DNA of 64,000 nt from an uncultured Clostridium sp. (GTDB lineage: Bacteria; Bacillota; Clostridia; TANB77; CAG-508), in assembly GCA_947571115.1 (NCBI GenBank), contig CANOWW010000007.1, forward strand, positions 16,963 through 80,962. The letters are read 5' to 3'. This document shows positions 1 to 8,372 of this stretch, piece by piece; position 1 is the stretch's first letter; each line of letters begins with the position of its first letter. A program made the translations under genes and the position numbers. A model generated the notes under the pieces. That model searched no databases. It was not told where the DNA came from and saw only the letters and a program-made list of their open reading frames with translations.

Positions 1-1
1 A

Positions 2-1217
2 TTAGGACTTTCTACCTGGTTTAATGAAAGGTATGTAAAGGAAGTATCGAAAAAAGTAAAAATTGGTATGCACAAACAGTTAGAGAAAGGAATATTACTT
101 CAAGGACCTAAGTTTGGCTATAGGAAAACTGCTAAAAAAGGCGAGTTAATTGTAGATGAAACTGTTCGAGGCACAATAAAAACCATATTTGATTTATATG
201 AACAAGGTTTAGGAATGTTAAAAATTTGTAAAAAATTAAATTCTGAATATAATTTTTTAACTCCATCACAAGTAATTGAAAGAGATTTAAAACAAAAAGG
301 CAAAGCATATAAGAAACCTGTAAAAAAATTATGGGATATGTATATGATAAAAAGGATTTTAAAAGATGAAATTTATATTGGAACATTGATTACTCATAAG
401 ACAGAAAGATATGATATTCATAAAGAGGGAAGAAAAGTTAAAAAGGAAAATCAATATAAATTTGAAAATCATCACGAAGCAATTATTTCAAAAGAACAAT
501 TTGAGAGAGTACAAGAATTGATGAAAAAAAGAATTGGAAATTCAAGTATGTATACAAAAAAACAAAGGGACTACATATTTGGTGGTTTCTTAAAATGTGC
601 AGAGTGCCGGTGGATCTGTTACAGGAGTTGCAAGAGTTCGAAGTCAAAAAGAAGGGTATGTGCCTAAAAAGTTATATGAATGCCTTAGTTATAGAAAATA
701 TGGAAAAGCAAGATGTGTATGCCACAATATAAGAGAAGATGTGCTACTTGCAAGTTTAAAAAATTTTTTAATAGCCTTAAGAGATAATTACAAACAAGAA
801 ATAGCGAATTTAAGATTGGAAGAATACAAGTCCAATAAACAAAATGATTTAAATAAATTGAAAGATAATTTAAGAATTTTAGAAACAGAATATAAAGTAA
901 TATTATCTGAAAAAATAAAAGAACTAAGCTCTTGTAGTATGGATAGGAGAACTTTTATAGAAAGCACATATAAAAGTATGGAAGAGGAAAAATATAAAGA
1001 AATTGAAAATACGAAGAAACAAATTGAAAATTTAGGACAAGAAGATTTGAAAGTTAAAGAGGAGAAATTAAAAAAAAGTATAGACTATTTTAATCAGGTT
1101 ATAGATAGTAGAGTTCCTGATAAAGCAATATTAAATATGCTAATCGATAAAATTTATATTTATCATGATAAATCAGTTAAATTTGTATTAAAAATAGATA
1201 TAGAGAAAATGCTCTAA
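2..1217 (+). pseudogene. Large serine recombinase, 5' end outside window, frameshifted
   Basis: This is the C-terminal two thirds of a large serine recombinase (site-specific integrase of the TndX/TnpX type). The frame is open from base 2, so the catalytic domain starts before the window. Visible are the end of the resolvase domain, a Recombinase domain (GPKFGYRK through EIYIGTL), a zinc-ribbon start (FGGFLKCAEC) and a coiled-coil C-terminus ending DIEKML. At 607-608 one extra C in TGC-C-GGT shifts the frame; removing it restores CAECGGSVTG and the rest of the protein. Either a pseudogene or a base-calling error. Its stop is followed in the same frame by lysin codons, so it probably belongs to another element in the same target gene. 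Confidence 0.85.
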
Positions 1218-1377
1218 ATAGGATTAGAGCAAAAATGTTCAACTGGGCATGCACAGTCACAGCATTATGCAGGCGTTGCGTTTGATGTTGGGCAGAACTT
1301 GTCTGCATCAGGAAGATTGGCAATGAGAAATTTGGCTGCAAGCTCAGGGTTTTGGACGTATGTGGAAGAGGTAACAC
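1218..1377 (+). pseudogene. Lysin gene fragment, M15-type peptidase part, cut by the integrated element
   Basis: The reading frame carries STGHAQSQHYAGVAFDVGQ, then RLAMRNLAASSGFWTYVEEVT. HYAGVAFD fits the metal-binding HxxGxAxD motif of M15-type peptidoglycan peptidases. The coding part stops at the attachment core 1371-1377, and the frame then runs through element DNA to a TAA at 1398-1400. The missing 3' part lies at 21033-21337; fused at the shared GTAACAC the two give one frame reading WTYVEEVTREPINLTPRW. The 5' part is missing too, removed or displaced by the recombinase at 2-1217. No function is expected in this state. Confidence 0.8.
1371..1377 (+). other. attL core GTAACAC
   Basis: Left copy of the 7-bp core. 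The lysin coding sequence is to the left; to the right the element begins with AGGTTTTGAG, which is the mirror of the CAAAACCT-like sequence inside attR. Confidence 0.8.
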
Positions 1378-1461
1378 AGGTTTTGAGCAAAAAACGATAA
1401 TCGAGGAAATGCTTACAGTAAAGTGCGTTCAAGGATTAAAGAAGAAATAAAGGACAAGCTG

Positions 1462-1504
1462 AAAAGAGTGAATTAATTTTGGATTAATTTGCTCTTTTTT
1501 TTAT
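1462..1504 (+). terminator. Rho-independent terminator of the integrase in the circular form
   Basis: A stem of about 12 bp with two G-U pairs (GAGTGAATTAAT and ATTAATTTGCTC) is followed by eight T. In the integrated state it follows no intact gene. In the circular element it lies 11 bp after the integrase stop at 1448-1450, which supports the attP reconstruction. Confidence 0.75.
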
Positions 1505-1608
1505 TTTCTAGGAAAAATTGACTGAAAGGAGAATTTTTCTGTAGAAAATAATTATGCGAAACTTAGATTTTCTTAGCGAAGAATGAGCTTAGAAAATTTT
1601 AGTTCCGT

Positions 1609-1627
1609 TTTCTATACTGCATAGAAA
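1609..1627. promoter_or_regulatory. Inverted repeat overlapping a ribosome site
   Basis: TTTCTAT and ATAGAAA form a perfect 7-bp inverted repeat around ACTGC. The right arm overlaps AAAGGAG, the ribosome site of the gene at 1631, so it could be an operator or a translation-blocking hairpin. Confidence 0.45.
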
Positions 1628-1630
1628 GGA

Positions 1631-2311
1631 GTGAAAGTGGAAGAAAAGCAGAATATAGGGTATTATTCTATTATACCAGCAACAATTTTGTATAATAGGA
1701 ATTTAAAAGCAAATGAAAAGATTTTATATGCAGTGATAACATCACTTAGCAATAAGGAAGGATATTGTTTTGCATCAAATAAATATTTAGCAGATAAATT
1801 GAATGTTGGAGCCAATACAGTTTCTGGTTGGATAACAGATCTGCGAAGAAAGAATTTTGTAGAAGTGGAACTTATCAGAAATGATAAACAAGAGATTATT
1901 CAAAGGAGAATTTATATAAAGGATATACCGTATAACTTTTATAAAGAATACCCCTATACGAAAAAAGAAGAAGAGGGTATTCCTCAAAAATGGAAAGAGA
2001 ATAATATAATAAATAATAATATAAGCACACACACCTTATCGAAAACCCAGTATCAAGATAAGGTGTTTTTGTATGCGTATGAATATGAAGATTTGATTGA
2101 GAAATACGGGCAAGTTAAAGCAGAAAAATGTATTGAAGAGTTATCTTTATATAAAAGATCCAAAGGTGTGGAATATGCAAGTGATTACGATACGATTAAA
2201 AGGTGGGTAATTGATAGAGTTGAAGGACAAAAGAAGAAGTCAAATAAGTTTAGAAAAACAGATTTTGAACAAAGAGATGAAGAATTTTGGAGTAATTTTT
2301 ATGATAATTAG
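1631..2311 (+). CDS. HTH_36-type replication-initiator-like protein
   Basis: 226 aa from a GTG with AAAGGAG six bases upstream. Residues about 10-90 resemble the HTH_36 domain of phage and plasmid replisome-organiser proteins (ATILYNRNLKANEKILYAVI, then an element ending VGANTVSGWI). The C-terminal part has YKRSKGVEYASDYDTIKRWV, close to the motif common at the end of such replication proteins. Likely DNA-binding, acting in element replication or maintenance. It leads the mobilization operon, with the ParB-like gene starting 15 bp after its stop. Function is inferred from family resemblance. Confidence 0.65.
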   Translation: MKVEEKQNIGYYSIIPATILYNRNLKANEKILYAVITSLSNKEGYCFASNKYLADKLNVGANTVSGWITDLRRKNFVEVELIRNDKQEIIQRRIYIKDIPYNFYKEYPYTKKEEEGIPQKWKENNIINNNISTHTLSKTQYQDKVFLYAYEYEDLIEKYGQVKAEKCIEELSLYKRSKGVEYASDYDTIKRWVIDRVEGQKKKSNKFRKTDFEQRDEEFWSNFYDN

Positions 2312-2326
2312 AAAGAGGTGGAATGT

Positions 2327-3256
2327 ATGAAGAAAAATGAAAGATTTAATCTTCCTACTGTAGATGATTTTTTTGAAAGAACACATGGAAGTTATGTAGG
2401 AAGAATTGAAAAGATTGAGACGAAAAAATTGAATGAATTTAAAGGACATCCATTTAAAGTGAAAGATGATGCGGAAATGGACAAGCTTGTAGAAAGCATA
2501 AAAGAAAATGGAGTTTTAAATCCAGTTATAGTAAGAGAGTTGGAAGATGGAAGTTTTGAGATGATATCAGGACACAGAAGAAAGAGAGCAGCAGAAATTG
2601 CCAATATGGAAGAAATACCTTGTATTGTAAGAAATTTAACAGATGAAGAGGCGACAATTTTAATGGTCGATAGCAATTTGCAAAGAGAAGAAATCTTGCC
2701 GAGTGAAAAGGCTTTTGCTTATAAAATGAAAATGGAAGCAATGAATAAACAGGGACAACGAAATGATTTAACTTCTGTCCCACTGGGACAGAAGTTAGAA
2801 AATAAAACTACAAGGGAAAAAATTGCAGAAGAGACAGGCGAAAGTTCTACCAATATTCAAAGATATATAAGACTAACTGAGTTGATACCAGAAATATTAA
2901 ATATGGTAGATGAAAAGAAAATCGCATTTAGACCGGCGGTTGAAATTTCTTATTTGAAAGAAGATGAACAATATACATTGTTGGACGCAATGCAATTTAA
3001 TGATTGTACGCCGTCATTGGCACAAGCAATTAGTTTGAAAAAGAGAAGTTTAGAAAATAGTCTAACAGCTGAAAAGATAGATGAAATTATGGAAGAGGAA
3101 AAGTCGAATCAGATTCCTAAATTTAAAATGAATATGGAAAAAATAGAAAGTGTACTTCCAAGAAATGTGGTTAGTCAGAAAGACAGAGAAGATTTTATTA
3201 TTATGTGTGTGAAGGAGCATAACAAAAGGCAAAAACAAAAAGAGTATGACAGGTAA
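2327..3256 (+). CDS. ParB/RepB/Spo0J-family partition protein
   Basis: 309 aa. ATG 2327 is chosen because AAAGAGGTG ends six bases before it; a GTG at 2318 would sit inside that site. ParB N-terminal domain at about residues 30-125 with NPVIVRE, the nucleotide-binding GHRRKRAAE box and NLQREEILPSEKAFAY; the KorB-like HTH region follows (TREKIAEETGESSTNIQRYI). ParB proteins bind parS-like sites and CTP. No ParA is encoded nearby, which is common in mobilizable elements where the ParB-like protein may act in regulation, maintenance or excision. It is the second gene of the backbone operon. Confidence 0.85.
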   Translation: MKKNERFNLPTVDDFFERTHGSYVGRIEKIETKKLNEFKGHPFKVKDDAEMDKLVESIKENGVLNPVIVRELEDGSFEMISGHRRKRAAEIANMEEIPCIVRNLTDEEATILMVDSNLQREEILPSEKAFAYKMKMEAMNKQGQRNDLTSVPLGQKLENKTTREKIAEETGESSTNIQRYIRLTELIPEILNMVDEKKIAFRPAVEISYLKEDEQYTLLDAMQFNDCTPSLAQAISLKKRSLENSLTAEKIDEIMEEEKSNQIPKFKMNMEKIESVLPRNVVSQKDREDFIIMCVKEHNKRQKQKEYDR

Positions 3257-3371
3257 TGTATATACAAAATCAAATGTGCAAATTGAAGAAAAATGAGTGA
3301 TTTTCAGTTTTGAATTGCGAAAAATAAATGAGTAAAATTTAAGTGAATTTATTTGAGAAAGGGGATTTGAA

Positions 3372-3755
3372 ATGGATATCACTTATACAAAAGTTGAGGA
3401 TTATTTTGTGCCGAATTTGGTTCTTTCGGAGAATGTAAAAGACTTTCGAATAGGAAAATATGGGAGGTTAAGGTTGAAATATTTGAAAGAAAATAAGAAG
3501 GCAGAATATATCATTTTAAATATGAATGGGGAACTCAAAAAGCATTTGATGGAGGTTGATAAATTGGCAAAGGAAAGAGTAGAATTTTTAATAAAACAGC
3601 AAGCCGAAAGGCAAAATGTAGATGAAAAATTGAAAGAAAAAGACCAGTTAAAATGGGTGGGAATGATGAATAATATAAAAAATTCTGCGGAAGAAATTGT
3701 GATAAATGAGTTAATTTTTGATGAAAAAGTAGGTGAAAATTATGGAGAAAAATGA
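3372..3755 (+). CDS. tnpV: TnpV-family transposon-encoded protein
   Basis: 127 aa, GAAAGGGG ribosome site. It matches the TnpV pattern: MDITYTKVEDYFVPNLVL at the start, a central IGKYGRLRLKYLKENKKAEY, a short coiled stretch (MEVDKLAKERVEFL), and the family signature KWVGMMNNIKNSAEEIV near the end. TnpV is carried by Tn4451-like and related clostridial mobilizable transposons; its biochemical role is unknown. It overlaps the next gene by 14 bp, so the two are probably translationally coupled. Confidence 0.85.
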   Translation: MDITYTKVEDYFVPNLVLSENVKDFRIGKYGRLRLKYLKENKKAEYIILNMNGELKKHLMEVDKLAKERVEFLIKQQAERQNVDEKLKEKDQLKWVGMMNNIKNSAEEIVINELIFDEKVGENYGEK

Positions 3756-4062
3756 TTTGTTTGATATCGATTCTGTGGACTTATATGAGTGCATAAATGG
3801 CATGAAATTTGAGTTGCAGAGCAGAAATTTTGAGTATAAAAAGTTGCAAAATCAGGTTGAAAATATGAAGGAAAGATTTCCGAAAATTAGAGATATTTTG
3901 GAAGATGAAGAGCCGAGTGAATTGACGATTGAGGAAAGTTCTGTGTTGATAAAAATTGTTAATTTGTATCGTGAAATTTTGAGAATTGAAGAGTATGAAA
4001 TATTCTTTTTGGGTGGCGGACAAGCCTATAAATATTTTAGAAAAATGAAAATAATTGAATAG
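3742..4062 (+). CDS. Small conserved element protein, function unknown
   Basis: 106 aa starting MEKNDLFDIDSVDLYEC. ATG 3742 is preferred over GTG 3733 because AAGTAGGTG lies just before it. Acidic, with predicted helices (VENMKERFPKIRDILEDEEPSEL), no membrane segment and no catalytic motif. It overlaps tnpV and is followed by a strong terminator. Proteins of this size are common between tnpV and the relaxase in clostridial mobilizable elements; I do not recognise a named function. Confidence 0.7.
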   Translation: MEKNDLFDIDSVDLYECINGMKFELQSRNFEYKKLQNQVENMKERFPKIRDILEDEEPSELTIEESSVLIKIVNLYREILRIEEYEIFFLGGGQAYKYFRKMKIIE

Positions 4063-4071
4063 AAAATTTGA

Positions 4072-4117
4072 GAGAAAGTGGTTAGTTTTTGTAAAAAATC
4101 TAGCACTTTCTTTTTTG
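4072..4117 (+). terminator. Terminator of the parB-tnpV operon
   Basis: AGAAAGTG with CACTTTCT, extended by TTAG/CTAG, then TTTTTTG. It separates the partition/tnpV operon from the relaxase. Confidence 0.75.
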
Positions 4118-4149
4118 TTTTTGAAATAAATAGAGGATTAGCAAGCAAT

Positions 4150-4190
4150 GAATTTCATCAGTTCGAAATTCAAAATGGGGAAATTCCCCA
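4150..4190. other. Paired inverted repeats upstream of the relaxase, candidate oriT
   Basis: Two inverted repeats lie in the 108-bp gap before the relaxase: GAATTTC/GAAATTC around an 8-nt loop (4150-4171) and the palindrome TGGGGAAATTCCCCA (4176-4190). oriT sites of MOBP-type relaxases usually sit just upstream of the relaxase gene and contain such repeats. The nick site cannot be named from sequence alone. Confidence 0.45.
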
Positions 4191-4226
4191 ATCCCCTTTT
4201 TAAGAAAAATTGTAAGGAGGTAAAAA

Positions 4227-5591
4227 ATGGCAACGACAAGTTTGTGGAGTGTAAAACAGAGAATCGATCATGTGGTAAAATATGCTACTAATAAATTAAA
4301 AACGAAAAATAATAATTTTGGAGATTTAAAAGTGACATTTGATTACGCAACAAATCCAGATAAAACAGAAAAGCAATTTTTTGTTACTGGAATTAATTGT
4401 GATGCAAATAGCACTGTAAATGAGATGATAGATGTAAAGAAAAAATATAATAAATTGGGAGGCATACTGGCTTTTCATGGGTATCAATCTTTTTGTGAGG
4501 GAGAAGTTACGGCCGAGATGGCACATGAGATTGGTGTCAGGCTGGCGGAAGAAATGTGGGGCGATAGATTTCAAGTGGTGGTTTCTACGCATTTGAATAC
4601 GAATCATATTCATAATCATTTTGTTTTGAATTCGGTTTCTTTTAAAGATGGAAAAAAGTACTATAGTAATTTAGAAAATACGGCATTGTTTCGAAAAACT
4701 TCAGATGATATTTGTGAGGAATTTGGATTGAAAGTTTTGGGAGAAAAAGCGTGCAAGTCTGGAATAAATTTTGAGAATTTTTATAAGAAAAGTTTAGCAA
4801 ATTCGGATTATTATATTTTTGCAAAAGAAGATTTGGATTATGCGATTAAACATTCATATACAACAAAAGAATTTCACAAGATATTATCTTCTATGGGCTA
4901 TTACTATTATTACAGAGCGGGAAAATTAACAATAAGAAAAGAGCCACATAAAAGGAATATAAGAGTAGAAAGAGCATTTGGAGAAGAGTATTCAATTGAT
5001 AGGATAGAAGAGAAAATTTATAACCATCCGATTGGAAAAGAGAAAAATGTTGTATGGGTGAAAAGTTTGGAGGGAAGATATTATTCTCAAAGTGGAAAAG
5101 CAAAGAATAAGCCGAAGGCAAAAGGAATTATAGCATTGTATTATCATTATTGTTATTTGTTGAAGGTGTTTCCAAAGAAGAATTTGCAGTATAAATTATC
5201 TCCAAAGATGAGAGCAGAAGTTAGGAAGATGAAAATGTATTCGGAGAAAATAAGATTTTTGTGTAAGTATAAGATTAGTAATTTTGCGGATATTGAGAAT
5301 GTGAGAAAAGTAAAACAGAAAGATTTGAGAAATTGTTTGAATGAAAGGAATAGGTTGTATTATAAAAGAAAGAGTTTGAGTAGTGATGCAGAGAAGGAGA
5401 AGATGACTGAGGATATTATTAGAGTTACGGATAAAATTAAAAAGATACGAAAGGAAATTAGGTTTTGTGAGGAGATTGAGAAAAGAGTTCCTGTGATGAG
5501 AAGTGATATTAGGAAGTTTGAGGAGAAGAATGGAAAGAAGCAGGAAGATAAGGATATGAAAAAAGAGAGAAGAGGAAAAGAACGTTACTAG
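4227..5591 (+). CDS. Relaxase/mobilization nuclease (MOBP-like)
   Basis: 454 aa with AAGGAGG seven bases upstream. The N-terminal half is a Relaxase domain (PF03432 type): MATTSLWSVKQRIDHVVKYA, a central VTAEMAHEIGVRLAEEMW helix, and the three-histidine metal motif STHLNTNHIHNHFVLNSV at about residues 126-143. It would nick oriT and stay bound to the transferred strand. The C-terminal 150 residues are very Lys/Arg/Glu-rich and probably helical. No coupling protein is present, so transfer must use a helper. Followed by an inverted repeat that marks the start of the cargo. Confidence 0.9.
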   Translation: MATTSLWSVKQRIDHVVKYATNKLKTKNNNFGDLKVTFDYATNPDKTEKQFFVTGINCDANSTVNEMIDVKKKYNKLGGILAFHGYQSFCEGEVTAEMAHEIGVRLAEEMWGDRFQVVVSTHLNTNHIHNHFVLNSVSFKDGKKYYSNLENTALFRKTSDDICEEFGLKVLGEKACKSGINFENFYKKSLANSDYYIFAKEDLDYAIKHSYTTKEFHKILSSMGYYYYYRAGKLTIRKEPHKRNIRVERAFGEEYSIDRIEEKIYNHPIGKEKNVVWVKSLEGRYYSQSGKAKNKPKAKGIIALYYHYCYLLKVFPKKNLQYKLSPKMRAEVRKMKMYSEKIRFLCKYKISNFADIENVRKVKQKDLRNCLNERNRLYYKRKSLSSDAEKEKMTEDIIRVTDKIKKIRKEIRFCEEIEKRVPVMRSDIRKFEEKNGKKQEDKDMKKERRGKERY

Positions 5592-5609
5592 GGTTACTGT
5601 TATCGATTG

Positions 5610-5644
5610 TCAAATTTTGTCGATGTTTTTTCGACAAAATTTGA
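5610..5644. repeat. Perfect 14-bp inverted repeat at the backbone/cargo border
   Basis: TCAAATTTTGTCGA and its exact complement flank a 7-nt loop that is mostly T. There is no T run after the stem on either strand, so it is not a textbook terminator. It could slow transcription out of the relaxase gene or serve as an operator or recombination site. Confidence 0.6.
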
Positions 5645-5662
5645 TAAATGTCTTCAAATGTA

Positions 5663-5691
5663 TTGTTAAAATGATGTATTTGTGATATAAA
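5663..5691 (+). promoter_or_regulatory. Promoter for the restriction-modification genes
   Basis: TTGTTA, 17-bp spacer, TATAAA, about 50 bp ahead of the methyltransferase start. Confidence 0.55.
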
Positions 5692-5741
5692 ATAATATAG
5701 AGAAATTATAGAATATAAAAATGAAACAACTAGGGGGTATA

Positions 5742-6737
5742 ATGTTAGAAAATATTTACAAAATTTATGAAATAAATAACAATAAAGATAATAATAATTA
5801 TCAATTTAAATATATTGATCTTTTTGCTGGTATAGGTGGAATTAGAACTCCATTTCAAAATCTTGGAGGGAAATGTGTATTTTCATCTGAAATAGATAAA
5901 TATGCTGCTCAAACTTATGCTGCTAATTATGGAGAAGTACCTAGCGGAGATATTACAAAGATTTCAGCTAACTCTATTCCAGACTTTGATATTTTGTTAG
6001 CAGGATTTCCTTGCCAAGCTTTTTCAATAGCAGGAAAAAGAGAGGGATTTAATGATACAAGAGGAACAATGTTTTTTGAAGTAGAAAGAATATTAGAAGA
6101 AAAAAAACCCAAATGCTTTCTTTTAGAGAATGTAAAAGGATTAACTAACCATGACAAAGGAAAGACTTTTAAAATAATGCTAGATATTCTTGAGAATAAA
6201 CTTAACTATAAAGTATATTATAAAGTATTAAATGCTAAAAATTTTGGATTACCACAAAATAGAGAAAGAATAATGATTGTTGGATTTAAAAATCATAATG
6301 TGGACTTTCATTTCCCTAAGGAAACAAATATTCCTACAAAGTTAGGTAATATTTTAGAAAATAATCCAGATGATAAATATACAATATCTGATAAAATATG
6401 GGAAAGCCATCAAAAAAGAAAAGAAAAAAATAAAGCAAAGGGAAATGGATTTGGATATTGTTTGTTTAATGAAGAGTCAGAATATACAAGTACGATTTCT
6501 GCAAGATACTATAAAGATGGTTCAGAAATTTTAATTGATCAATCTTCTAAAAGAAAAAATCCTAGAAAACTAACGCCAAGAGAAGCTGCAAGATTACAAG
6601 GATATCCAGATAGTTTTAAAATTGTAGTAAGTGATACCCAAGCATATAAACAATTTGGTAATTCAGTACCAGTTAACATGATAAATGCAGTAGCTCAAGA
6701 AATGTATAAGACATTAAAAAATGGAGGGGAAATTTAA
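5742..6737 (+). CDS. DNA (cytosine-5) methyltransferase
   Basis: 331 aa; ATG 5742 follows AGGGGGT, while an upstream ATG at 5721 has no good site. All key C5-methyltransferase motifs are present: FAGIGG (motif I, AdoMet site, about residues 28-33), GFPCQ (motif IV, catalytic Cys about 91), ENVKG (motif VI), QNRERIMIVGF (motif VIII), LTPREAARLQGYPD (motif IX) and QFGNSVPV (motif X). The target-recognition domain lies between VIII and IX; its sequence specificity cannot be read here. It would protect DNA from the nuclease encoded next, whose ATG touches its stop codon. Codon usage is more AT-rich than the flanking chromosome. Confidence 0.95.
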   Translation: MLENIYKIYEINNNKDNNNYQFKYIDLFAGIGGIRTPFQNLGGKCVFSSEIDKYAAQTYAANYGEVPSGDITKISANSIPDFDILLAGFPCQAFSIAGKREGFNDTRGTMFFEVERILEEKKPKCFLLENVKGLTNHDKGKTFKIMLDILENKLNYKVYYKVLNAKNFGLPQNRERIMIVGFKNHNVDFHFPKETNIPTKLGNILENNPDDKYTISDKIWESHQKRKEKNKAKGNGFGYCLFNEESEYTSTISARYYKDGSEILIDQSSKRKNPRKLTPREAARLQGYPDSFKIVVSDTQAYKQFGNSVPVNMINAVAQEMYKTLKNGGEI

Positions 6738-7756
6738 TGGATATAAGTAAAAATGAATATGAGAATAATTTATTATTTTACACCATTTTAAAAAATTTAA
6801 TTAAATGTCGTCTAAGTGAAAATAAGATGATATTATTAGAACAATTAATTGAAGGAAACAAACAATTAGGATTTTCAAAATTAATTGGATTTCTTGAACA
6901 AAATGTAGTAAATGAAAATGTTAAGACTTACGAGGATTATACTACTTTACTAAATTTATGTGATGAAAAAAATTATAATATGTGGATTGATTTAACAACA
7001 TTATCCATTGAACTTTTGTTATCAAAAAATTTAATTTTAGAAGAAGCAAAATCCTATGCTAAAATCCAATATGATGATGGATTAGCATCTCATAAAGATA
7101 AATTAAGTTTTGGATATGATATGGTTAATCTTGAATATCCATATGGTCAAAGAGTAATTAGTGCTTTATTAGTATATACGATTACTAATGTGAATAGAGA
7201 AAATGAATTTATTCTTGAAACAAGTGGAAAATCTGTAAAGAAGCTAAATGATAGAATTAAAGAAGTGACAAGTAGGTATAGTATAAATGCTAATAATATA
7301 TTTATGATTATTATGGATGAATCAATAAATCAAAGTATTATATCAACTGCTGGTTCATCATATGAATCAAGAGTTAATAGTGTTCTATTGAATATTTCAA
7401 ATAATGTACATAATCGTGCACATGATAAATTTATTAATTCTGTAGAATATGACTATACTTTTGAATTAGATGGAAAAGTATATGGAGTTAGTGCAAAAAG
7501 AACATTAAGAGAAAGATATAAACAAAATTTTGAAGATGTAAATCAACTTTCAGTAGATGCAATGTTTTTAGTAACTTTGGGTATTGATTTGAACGAAGAA
7601 AAATTAAACAATATTATGCAAAGACATGGTTATTATGTAGTTGTTGCACAAGAAATTTATGACTCAAAGCAATATTTTAAGAAAAATGGTAGAGTAATTT
7701 CTTCAAAGAATTTTAATGATGAATCTTTAAGAAAATTATTTAATAAGTTTATTTAG
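6737..7756 (+). CDS. Predicted type II restriction endonuclease, PD-(D/E)XK type
   Basis: 339 aa, translationally coupled to the methyltransferase. The first 200 residues are helical and unrecognised. The C-terminal third looks like a nuclease core: GSSYESRVN with Glu210, FELDGKVYGV, then SAKRTLRERYKQ at about 252-263, resembling the lysine-containing motif of several type II endonucleases. This suggests a catalytic Glu...Asp...Ser-Ala-Lys arrangement. Position next to a C5-methyltransferase strongly supports a restriction role. The cut site is unknown. It could alternatively be an accessory R-M protein. Confidence 0.7.
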   Translation: MDISKNEYENNLLFYTILKNLIKCRLSENKMILLEQLIEGNKQLGFSKLIGFLEQNVVNENVKTYEDYTTLLNLCDEKNYNMWIDLTTLSIELLLSKNLILEEAKSYAKIQYDDGLASHKDKLSFGYDMVNLEYPYGQRVISALLVYTITNVNRENEFILETSGKSVKKLNDRIKEVTSRYSINANNIFMIIMDESINQSIISTAGSSYESRVNSVLLNISNNVHNRAHDKFINSVEYDYTFELDGKVYGVSAKRTLRERYKQNFEDVNQLSVDAMFLVTLGIDLNEEKLNNIMQRHGYYVVVAQEIYDSKQYFKKNGRVISSKNFNDESLRKLFNKFI

Positions 7757-7815
7757 TAACTGCTTATCTTTTTAAGAAAGTTAGTAAAATGTATGGAAGA
7801 ATATTGGAGAAAAAG

Positions 7816-8304
7816 ATGAAAGAAAGTATGTATGATTTTTCAATTTTGTCAGATGAAGAATTAATACTATTTTATTCAAAATGGATTAGTGAATTAAAAA
7901 AGAGAAATTTAATTAGGACTAAAAATATAGTTGGAGAATTAGGTGAATACTTAGCAATAAAATATTATAACAAAACGGCGGGATTACCAAAATTACAAGC
8001 TACACCCACTTCAACAAGAAGCGTAGATGCAATAAGCATAAAAGGAGAAAGGTATTCTATAAAAACAGTTACTGGGAAAACTACAGGAGTATTTTATGGA
8101 GTAGAGGACAACAGAGAAAAATTATTTGAGTATGTTATTATTGTAGTTATGAATGAAGATTATACAATAAGTAAAATATTAGAAGTGACATGGGATAATT
8201 TTATAAAACATAAGCATTGGCATAGTAGAATGGCTGCATGGAATCTTACATTAACAAAAAGATTACTTCAGGATTCAAAAATAATTTATTCTTGTAATTC
8301 ATAA
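7816..8304 (+). CDS. DUF6998-like protein linked to restriction-modification
   Basis: 162 aa. ATG 7816 is preferred over 7789 because TTGGAG precedes it at proper distance. The core reads GELGEYLAIKYYN, then STRSVDAISIKGERYSIKTVTGKTTGVFYG: a conserved Glu, an Asp followed by Ser-Ile-Lys, close to a PD-(D/E)XK fold. DUF6998 proteins are often next to R-M genes; their role is unsettled. It is third in the R-M operon, 59 bp after the endonuclease stop. It could be a second nuclease subunit or DNA-end binding factor. Confidence 0.6.
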   Translation: MKESMYDFSILSDEELILFYSKWISELKKRNLIRTKNIVGELGEYLAIKYYNKTAGLPKLQATPTSTRSVDAISIKGERYSIKTVTGKTTGVFYGVEDNREKLFEYVIIVVMNEDYTISKILEVTWDNFIKHKHWHSRMAAWNLTLTKRLLQDSKIIYSCNS

Positions 8305-8372
8305 GTAATGATTATAAATTAGTAAAGTTTATAATAGATTAAAAATATAATTTGTAGAATAGGAGATTAGTA

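Noticed and set aside
4227..5591. Self-transmissible conjugative element
   Set aside because: Only a relaxase is present; no coupling protein, VirB4 or channel genes within the element.
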